Shown piece by piece: positions 14,582 through 19,015 of a stretch of DNA of 19,015 bases (positions are counted from its first letter, which is position 1; each line of letters begins with the position of its first letter). The DNA comes from an uncultured Clostridia bacterium (GTDB taxonomy: Bacteria > Bacillota > Clostridia > Christensenellales > UBA1242): positions 1 to 19,015 of the forward strand of contig CAMEUD010000012.1 of NCBI GenBank assembly GCA_945937975.1, written 5' to 3'. Position numbers and translations under genes: made by a program. Below the pieces are notes generated by a model. It did not search any database. It was not told the origin of the DNA and worked only from the letters and a program-made list of their open reading frames with translations.

Positions 14582-14890
14582 TTAATCTTCAGTTTTGCGA
14601 ACTCTACGACGACTTTTTGTTTCTGTTGTTGTAGTTTTTTTAGTTCGTGTCTTTTGTTCAGTATTTTCTAAAAGATTAAGTTTTGACTGTAATTCAATTT
14701 TTTCTTTATTGAGAACTGAAATGGTCTCATTCAACTCATTGAGTTTTTTTTCCAGTTCCACATTTGACTTCTCAACAAACTTTAGTTTTTTTTCAAGTTC
14801 CGTATTCGACTTCTCAACAAACTGAAGTCGTTTAATTGCTTCTTCCATATATGTAAATACGGATTTTTTTACAAATTTGTATCCAAACAT
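14582..14890 (-). CDS. Short coiled-coil protein with internal repeat and basic tail
   Basis: A 102-residue protein of unknown function. After a short start (MFGYKFVKKSVFTYM), residues 22-75 form a long coiled coil that includes two copies of a 14-residue unit, FVEKSNxELEKKLK, encoded by a 42-base tandem repeat. The C-terminus (about 78-102) is Thr/Lys/Arg-rich (TKKTTTTETKSRRRVRK), which suggests nucleic-acid binding, but this is only charge-based. It lies between two minus-strand genes that carry the same promoter-like motif, and appears to be a one-gene unit with no clear terminator. A Phe/Ser-rich plus-strand ORF over it is its shadow. Confidence 0.6.
   Translation of the reverse strand: MFGYKFVKKSVFTYMEEAIKRLQFVEKSNTELEKKLKFVEKSNVELEKKLNELNETISVLNKEKIELQSKLNLLENTEQKTRTKKTTTTETKSRRRVRKTED
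14743..14826 (-). repeat. 42-base tandem repeat, two copies
   Basis: Copies at 14743-14784 and 14785-14826 each encode the heptad-based unit FVEKSN(T/V)ELEKKL. The length is a multiple of both 3 bases and 7 residues, so copy-number change would keep both the frame and the coiled-coil register. Confidence 0.8.
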
Positions 14891-14912
14891 AATATATTAA
14901 GTTTTTATATAA

Positions 14913-14925
14913 TTAAATATAACAA
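14913..14925 (-). promoter_or_regulatory. TTGTTATATTTAA promoter-like motif
   Basis: Minus-strand motif ending 22 bases before the ATG at 14890, just after the stop of the gene at 14928. Confidence 0.55.
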
Positions 14926-14927
14926 AA

Positions 14928-15260
14928 TTAAATAATATGTAAAAATGAAATTATTCTATAAGGTATTGATAAAAAGAAATATGCGATTTTTCGTATCGTT
15001 GATTCATCATTAAAATCAACATCAGCGGTTCTTTCTCTTTTATATTTACACATATAAAGTAAATTATGTGCACACCATTCATTTACCAATGAAAATGTGT
15101 TTCGTGATTTTACTTCATCGCAACATCTGTTATCTGAATGAATTTCAGAAATTATTTCTTTCATTCTTTTTAATCTTGTTACTTTATAACTATCAGTTAC
15201 TTGAACTGAATGATTACTGAATTTTATCATAGTTGTTTGTTGTTTGTTGTTTTTATTCAT
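14928..15260 (-). CDS. Small protein of unknown function at the end of the glycan operon
   Basis: Start chosen at 15260 (MNKNNKQQTTM), where ATGAATAA overlaps the stop of the upstream glycosyltransferase by 8 bases; the same overlap is used at 16992 and, as ATGAGTAG, at 1754. This gives 110 residues. A start at 15287 would add nine residues and a longer overlap. The C-terminal half has a recognisable globular pattern (FSLVNEWCAHNLLYMCKYKRERTADVDFN) that recurs in small uncharacterised phage proteins, but I can give no function. It contains four Cys and ends in a hydrophobic tail (YFFLSIPYRIISFLHII). It is probably made from the glycan operon transcript, though its role need not be related. 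Confidence 0.6.
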   Translation of the reverse strand: MNKNNKQQTTMIKFSNHSVQVTDSYKVTRLKRMKEIISEIHSDNRCCDEVKSRNTFSLVNEWCAHNLLYMCKYKRERTADVDFNDESTIRKIAYFFLSIPYRIISFLHII

Positions 15261-16176
15261 ATCGTTTCCATGTATACTTACCGTCAATGAAAACCTTTTT
15301 TAATTTACCATTTTTGATATCTTCCTTTATTTGTCTTAATTTTGATTTAGAATTTTTAGGAATATCTGGTTGAGGTGTATTTAATAATATAGGTTTATAT
15401 GTTGGGTCTTCTAACATTTTAAAATATCCAAACCAATCATTTCTTTTACCATAAGATTTTTCTAAAATTTCTTTCATTACATATTTTACTAATTGATTTG
15501 TTGACCAATGTGATTTTGTTTTTGAAAGTCCATCAATATCATTAAATTTTTTAAGTTTAGTACCTTTATAAAATTTATCTGTCCATACGGGATATGTTGA
15601 ACATTTTTTAAATTTATAACCATTAAGATATAAAATAATTGTATATAATCCATCATCATGATATGATGATAAAGTTTGATTATCTATAAGTTTATGTAAA
15701 TTGTTCAACATTTTCTTTTTATATATTGTTGTTGATGATGCACCACAAGAAAATTGTTTGAAGAAAATAGATTTTGAATCATTTAATGATTTAGTACTTT
15801 GTGCTCCAGTTATTGCATATTGATAATTATATTTTTTAAAATCATCAAGTCTTTTTTCTATAAAATCAATTGGATATTCAAAATCATCATCAATAGGAAT
15901 AATAATATCATCATCATCCAATTTATCTAATATAGGTATAAGTTTTTTCATTGATTTTGTATTTTTACCAGAAATCCAATTTATTATAAATCTTTTATTT
16001 GTTTTACATTCTTCCACAATATTAGATGGTAAATCATTTTCTTTATTTTTAAACTCATCATCTGACAAATTAAGGTATAACATATCTGGTTTGATAGTGT
16101 TTTTCATTATCATTTTAACAATATCAAAACAATTATTAATTCTTTTTTTCCAAGATGTCATAGTTATAACTATCAT
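15253..16176 (-). CDS. DXD glycosyltransferase (GT-A type)
   Basis: A 307-residue glycosyltransferase. The N-terminus MIVITMTSWKKRI, with PDMLYLNLSDDEFKNKEND (30-48), KSMKKLIPIL (74-83) and IIIPIDDDFEYPIDF (91-105), matches a family of capsule-type glycosyltransferases that begin with a TSxxxRI motif. Asp96-98 is the metal-binding DXD. HDDGLYTIILYLNGY (173-187) holds the likely catalytic acid region. It would transfer a sugar from a nucleotide-sugar to a growing glycan in the cytoplasm. There are no membrane segments. Its ATG immediately follows the stop of the FrhB-like gene with no gap, and its own stop overlaps the next gene by 8 bases, so it is firmly within the operon. Donor and acceptor cannot be told from sequence. 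Confidence 0.78.
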   Translation of the reverse strand: MIVITMTSWKKRINNCFDIVKMIMKNTIKPDMLYLNLSDDEFKNKENDLPSNIVEECKTNKRFIINWISGKNTKSMKKLIPILDKLDDDDIIIPIDDDFEYPIDFIEKRLDDFKKYNYQYAITGAQSTKSLNDSKSIFFKQFSCGASSTTIYKKKMLNNLHKLIDNQTLSSYHDDGLYTIILYLNGYKFKKCSTYPVWTDKFYKGTKLKKFNDIDGLSKTKSHWSTNQLVKYVMKEILEKSYGKRNDWFGYFKMLEDPTYKPILLNTPQPDIPKNSKSKLRQIKEDIKNGKLKKVFIDGKYTWKRYE

Positions 16177-16992
16177 TTATCGTAACCCTCTATTATATTT
16201 TTTTAATATATCTAATTTTAATTCTGAAATAGTATTTATTTCACAATATTTGTTGATTGAGTTTAATAAGTCATCACCTTTATTTGTATATGATATACAA
16301 ATAGATGTACCCATATTATCATCGTCTATTATACGTTTTACACCCCAAGCATCACCTATTTGTAAATCTGAACATGTACTAATTCCTCTATCAAATTTAC
16401 AATTAAGACATTTTGATTTTAAATGTTTTTTTGATAAATACTCTTTAATATAAGAATTATTTAAATGTTCATCTAAAATAATGTCTCCATTATCAAATAC
16501 AATTCTGACAGCATAATTATTCCATCCATAAATTTTATTTCTAAATTGTACAGATATTATCTTACTATTATGCTCTTTTTCAATTTTATTTTTATAGTTA
16601 ATCCAAGTTTCATCTAGTGGAACACCAAAACAAGAAATTTCTACACAATATAAATTAGGATGATTTATTTTATTTTTAATTCCATATATTTGACAAGGTC
16701 TTCCGACAAAAAGAACTTTTTTATTATTATTTAAATAATTATTTATATTTTTTATAATTTCTTGTGATATTGGTTTTGTATCAAGATATTTAGAACCCAT
16801 TAGAGGTTTTATATCATCTATAGATGTTATAAAATCATATTCAGTACTAGTAAAATCATTATTAAATTTAACTGCACAAACACCACCACCATTAGATATA
16901 ATATGTGTTGCTAAAGATATAAATACTCCACCACTACTTGACGATAATCTTTCAGACCAATTTTTATTTTTTATTAAATATGACTTATTCAT
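16177..16992 (-). CDS. FrhB/FdhB-like protein of the polysaccharide-cluster type, lacking the ferredoxin domain
   Basis: A 271-residue member of the coenzyme F420 hydrogenase/dehydrogenase beta-subunit superfamily, the form found beside polysaccharide pyruvyl transferases. Motifs seen: SSSSGGVFISLA (17-28), KKVLFVGRPCQIYGI (91-105), VEISCFGVP (117-125), and CLNCKFDRGISTCSDLQIGDAWG (195-217) with Cys195, Cys198 and Cys207. Full-length relatives carry an N-terminal 4Fe-4S ferredoxin domain with CxxCxxC motifs; this protein starts directly before the GGVF motif and lacks it. Its role in glycan clusters is not established; a redox or sugar-modifying step is the usual guess. Its start overlaps the GT92-like stop by 8 bases (ATGAATAA). 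A phage-encoded copy next to a pyruvyl transferase is unusual. Confidence 0.75.
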   Translation of the reverse strand: MNKSYLIKNKNWSERLSSSSGGVFISLATHIISNGGGVCAVKFNNDFTSTEYDFITSIDDIKPLMGSKYLDTKPISQEIIKNINNYLNNNKKVLFVGRPCQIYGIKNKINHPNLYCVEISCFGVPLDETWINYKNKIEKEHNSKIISVQFRNKIYGWNNYAVRIVFDNGDIILDEHLNNSYIKEYLSKKHLKSKCLNCKFDRGISTCSDLQIGDAWGVKRIIDDDNMGTSICISYTNKGDDLLNSINKYCEINTISELKLDILKKYNRGLR

Positions 16993-17797
16993 TTTTATGT
17001 TTATTGTAATATTCTATTTTATTACTTGTTTTGTCACAATATATAAAAAATCTATTTTCTATATTTCGTTTTATATAACCATCAGCATCCCCTCTTTTAA
17101 GTTTTTGTGACATATATTCAGATATAGATTTAGTTACATAGTGGTTAATACAAGCTAAATTTAAAGCTCTAGGTTTAACCATTTGATAAAAAGATGTTGA
17201 AATCAATTCACCATCACCATTAACAACGATAAGTTTTCTTCCATTAACAATAGGGAAATGGACATTTTTGAATTGTAAACCATCTATACCACATTTAATT
17301 ATTGATTTTGTTGCATAATTTTGAACAACACAATCTGGTGTAGTACCTTTTCTTGTAAAACTTTCTACAACAGGTATAGATACATCTCTTTCAATTATAT
17401 TATTATCATCATAAATATCCCAATGTATTTTGACGTTTTCTAAAGTAGGATTTTTTTTCAAAATATAATCCATATATTGATGAATTGTTTTATGTTTTTT
17501 TAATATTAAAAATTCATCTACATCTACATATAACATATAATCATATAATGAATTAAATCTTTTGTAGGAATCATTATATGCAGTTTTTTGATATGCATCT
17601 TTATTATATGCTGGAATAATTGTAACATTTGATTTTAATTTTACATCTAGTACTGTATCTATATGTTCCTCATTATCATAAGAATTATCATATATATAAA
17701 TCTTATCAAATCCAAGATTTATATAATGTTTACACCACTCATTTATATATGGATTTTCTAATCTTGCTATAGTTACTACTGCAAATTTACTTTTTTT
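16985..17797 (-). CDS. GT92-like glycosyltransferase with disrupted or unusual 5' end
   Basis: The open frame runs from the stop at 16985 back to 17797 (270 codons), where an in-frame TAA at 17800-17798 precedes it. Conventional calling would start at the ATG at 17536 and lose the conserved first third. Upstream of that ATG the frame encodes FAVVTIARLENPYINEWCKH and LGFDKIYIYDNSYDNEEH, then DYMLYVDVDEF, a textbook Glyco_tranf_2_4/GT92 fold with the DVDEF metal site. Later HWDIYDDN and NHYVTKSISEYMSQK also fit. No ATG, GTG or TTG lies between the TAA and the first conserved motif. The 5' end sits at an A9 run (17791-17799) inside the end of the pyruvyl transferase gene. Either the run has lost or gained a base, or translation enters by frameshift. 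With eight A residues the frame would join an ATG at 17831 (MILVNQLLVFLKK). Confidence 0.72.
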   Translation of the reverse strand, partial: KKSKFAVVTIARLENPYINEWCKHYINLGFDKIYIYDNSYDNEEHIDTVLDVKLKSNVTIIPAYNKDAYQKTAYNDSYKRFNSLYDYMLYVDVDEFLILKKHKTIHQYMDYILKKNPTLENVKIHWDIYDDNNIIERDVSIPVVESFTRKGTTPDCVVQNYATKSIIKCGIDGLQFKNVHFPIVNGRKLIVVNGDGELISTSFYQMVKPRALNLACINHYVTKSISEYMSQKLKRGDADGYIKRNIENRFFIYCDKTSNKIEYYNKHKNE

Positions 17798-18663
17798 TTA
17801 GAAATACCAACAATTGATTTACCAAAATCATTTAATGCTTCTTGATAAGGTATTGCAGAGAGTATATTATTTTGTATTGTTTTAACTTCATTTCTTGTTG
17901 GGTTTACAGATTCAATATATTTTTTATCATATATTTTATTCGCAACATTTGAAAATAAATTTGTTTGAGGTGTAAAATTATATTTAATTCTATCATATAC
18001 AGAATAATAATCCTCAAATTTATATGAATCAACATATTTTTGTCCATCAAAACAACTTATATAAAGTGCAGGAACACCAAATGAATGAGAAAAGATTATA
18101 CCATGTAAAGAACTTGATAAAACAATTTTAGATTTACATATTGTATCAAAAAGTTTTGCACAATTTAATTTTTTATCACCCATAGAATAACAAATAATTT
18201 TTAACCCTTTGTACTTATGCATTAAAATTTTTTTATACTCATTGATGTTTTTTGCGTCAGTATAATGTGTTAAAATAAGAACATCAAATTCTTTATTCGT
18301 ATTAGGTTCAAATAAAAGAGATGCTAATAAACCCGTATCACCAACTGGTAAATTGGAAGGTATTTTTACACCAGCATCTATAACCCTTTGTCTACTTATT
18401 TTTCCACGAGTATATTTAAATGTGTCTGGTGTCACTGTTGATGTGTTAAGTTTTGCATATTTTACTCTCCAACCCATACCACAACATATAGATTGAGGAC
18501 CAAGCCATCCCTTTGTAGGTATTTCGGAACCAATAAAACGCATAGTTTTTCTATTTGGTATTTTATCTAAAAGTTTTTTATCATACATTTTTGATAAAAT
18601 ATCTTCAGAGAAAATATCACCAACATTATATACACCTTTGTAATAATCAATATATGGTATCAT
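17776..18663 (-). CDS. Polysaccharide pyruvyl transferase
   Basis: A 295-residue protein of the polysaccharide pyruvyl transferase family (CsaB/WcaK type), which adds a pyruvate ketal from phosphoenolpyruvate to sugars of surface glycans. Motifs: YYKGVYNVGDIFSEDIL (7-23), IGSEIP and GMGW (44-65), TRGKISRQRVIDAG (85-98), LPVGDTGLLASLLF (105-118), and the signature SKIVLSSSLHGIIFSHSFGVPA (178-199) with the conserved SLHG. The length is slightly short for the family but complete. The last five residues (KVNLQ) follow the A9 run and may be an artefact of its length; with eight A the protein would end at SKKK. The ATG is 5 bases after the preceding stop. It acts in the cytoplasm with the neighbouring glycosyltransferases. 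Confidence 0.85.
   Translation of the reverse strand: MIPYIDYYKGVYNVGDIFSEDILSKMYDKKLLDKIPNRKTMRFIGSEIPTKGWLGPQSICCGMGWRVKYAKLNTSTVTPDTFKYTRGKISRQRVIDAGVKIPSNLPVGDTGLLASLLFEPNTNKEFDVLILTHYTDAKNINEYKKILMHKYKGLKIICYSMGDKKLNCAKLFDTICKSKIVLSSSLHGIIFSHSFGVPALYISCFDGQKYVDSYKFEDYYSVYDRIKYNFTPQTNLFSNVANKIYDKKYIESVNPTRNEVKTIQNNILSAIPYQEALNDFGKSIVGISKKKVNLQ
17791..17799 (-). other. A9 homopolymer at the overlap of two glycan genes
   Basis: Nine T on the plus strand (nine A on the coding strand). It reads AAA AAA AAA GTA in the pyruvyl transferase frame, and a -1 shift there enters the GT92-like frame. With eight A, the pyruvyl transferase would end at once at TAA. With ten, the two genes would fuse. 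Confidence 0.8.
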
Positions 18664-18668
18664 AATTA

Positions 18669-19015
18669 TTATATTATTATATTTAATTCGTTTAATCTTT
18701 GTTTTGCAATTACATCATATTTTTTTCCAAAAACACCACAACTACCAGTTATTGCATTCCCTTGATTCATATCATATTGTTTTAATAAAGTTTTTATATC
18801 CCATTTAGTACAACCAATATTTTTAAAACCATTTATCATTAATAAATATAAATATGTTCTATCATCATTATAAGTATTAATAATATTATCATTTAAATAT
18901 ATATTCCACCCTTTAAACATTTTCTTTTGAAAAAGACTTATTGCACTAATAGTATTCATATGATGAAAACCAACGGTACGAGATGTATTAGATGAGATAC
19001 AATATTTTTTATTAT
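18669..19015 (-). CDS. Partial glycosyltransferase-like protein (cut by the window edge)
   Basis: The minus-strand frame is open to the window end, so this is the C-terminal part of a longer gene; an internal ATG at 18959 is not a convincing start, because in-frame codons upstream continue the fold (CISSNTSRTVGFHH). The visible 115 or so residues include FQKKMFKGWNIYL, NDDRTYLYLLMINGFKN and GSCGVFGKKYDVIAKQRL. The string DDRTYLYLLMINGFK parallels HDDGLYTIILYLNGYK in the glycosyltransferase at 15253, so a GT-A glycosyltransferase C-terminus is likely. It ends 5 bases before the pyruvyl transferase ATG and is therefore in the same operon. Confidence 0.5.
   Translation of the reverse strand, partial: NKKYCISSNTSRTVGFHHMNTISAISLFQKKMFKGWNIYLNDNIINTYNDDRTYLYLLMINGFKNIGCTKWDIKTLLKQYDMNQGNAITGSCGVFGKKYDVIAKQRLNELNIII

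Noticed and set aside
16985..17536. 183-residue gene starting at the ATG at 17536
   Set aside because: The same frame continues upstream and encodes the conserved N-terminal third of the glycosyltransferase, so this ATG is internal.
18847..18854. TATAAATA on the plus strand inside the glycan operon
   Set aside because: It is an exact late-promoter octamer, but it lies antisense within a coding region with no plus-strand gene downstream; in AT-rich DNA such matches are expected by chance.
1..19015. tRNA genes, CRISPR array, integrase or transposase
   Set aside because: I looked for cloverleaf-like segments, regularly spaced repeats and recombinase motifs and saw none; the only direct repeats are module-coding and the 42-base tandem pair.

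Overview
This window is best read as part of the genome of a large, AT-rich, tailed lytic phage with T4-like (myovirus) regulation and recombination traits, probably infecting a Bacteroidota host. Four things point to the phage: wall-lytic enzymes and a holin-like protein, a UvsY-like recombination mediator, a very large virion-type protein, and several copies of a T4-late-promoter-like octamer (CATAAATA or TATAAATA) just upstream of genes. Three things point to the host: start codons follow AT-rich leaders with no clear Shine-Dalgarno sequence, a second promoter-like motif contains a TAnnTTT core like the Bacteroidota -7 box, and the glycan genes resemble Bacteroidota capsule loci. Host and phage lineage are inferences; no search was possible. 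The genetic code looks standard, with TAA, TAG and TGA all used as stops. No tRNA, rRNA, CRISPR array, transposase or integrase was seen.

Layout. (1) 7-6836, mostly plus strand: a helical protein of unknown function, then five probable cell-envelope hydrolases with different catalytic domains (two CHAP/NlpC-like cysteine hydrolases, an SGNH esterase, a tail-lysozyme-type muramidase and a GH24 lysozyme). Each is joined by a Gly/Ser/Thr-rich linker to one of two shared C-terminal modules, called A and B here. A minus-strand Stealth-like sugar-phosphotransferase gene sits inside this block as a self-contained unit between a bidirectional terminator and a palindromic divergent promoter. (2) 6856-8675, minus strand: Amidase_2 endolysin, a small membrane-anchored (spanin-like?) protein, a 49-residue ORF and a UvsY-like protein. 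(3) 8745-12905, plus strand: a 1242-residue virion-type protein and an M15 peptidase. (4) 12918-15260: a DUF4177-like protein, a holin candidate on the plus strand, a protein with a Cys cluster, a coiled-coil repeat protein and a small unknown. (5) 15253-19015, minus strand: a very AT-rich glycan operon with a partial gene at the window edge, a polysaccharide pyruvyl transferase, a GT92-like glycosyltransferase whose 5' end has no start codon and lies at an A9 homopolymer, an FrhB-like protein and a DXD glycosyltransferase.

How the parts may work together. The late-type octamer precedes the hydrolases, the lysis genes and the giant protein. The second motif precedes the UvsY unit and the small unknown genes. 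This suggests two temporal classes. The hydrolases with shared modules look like a set of interchangeable enzymes docked by common C-termini, perhaps on the virion, while the amidase, M15 peptidase, holin candidate and membrane protein look like a dispersed lysis set. The glycan operon and the Stealth-like gene suggest the phage changes host-surface or virion glycans.
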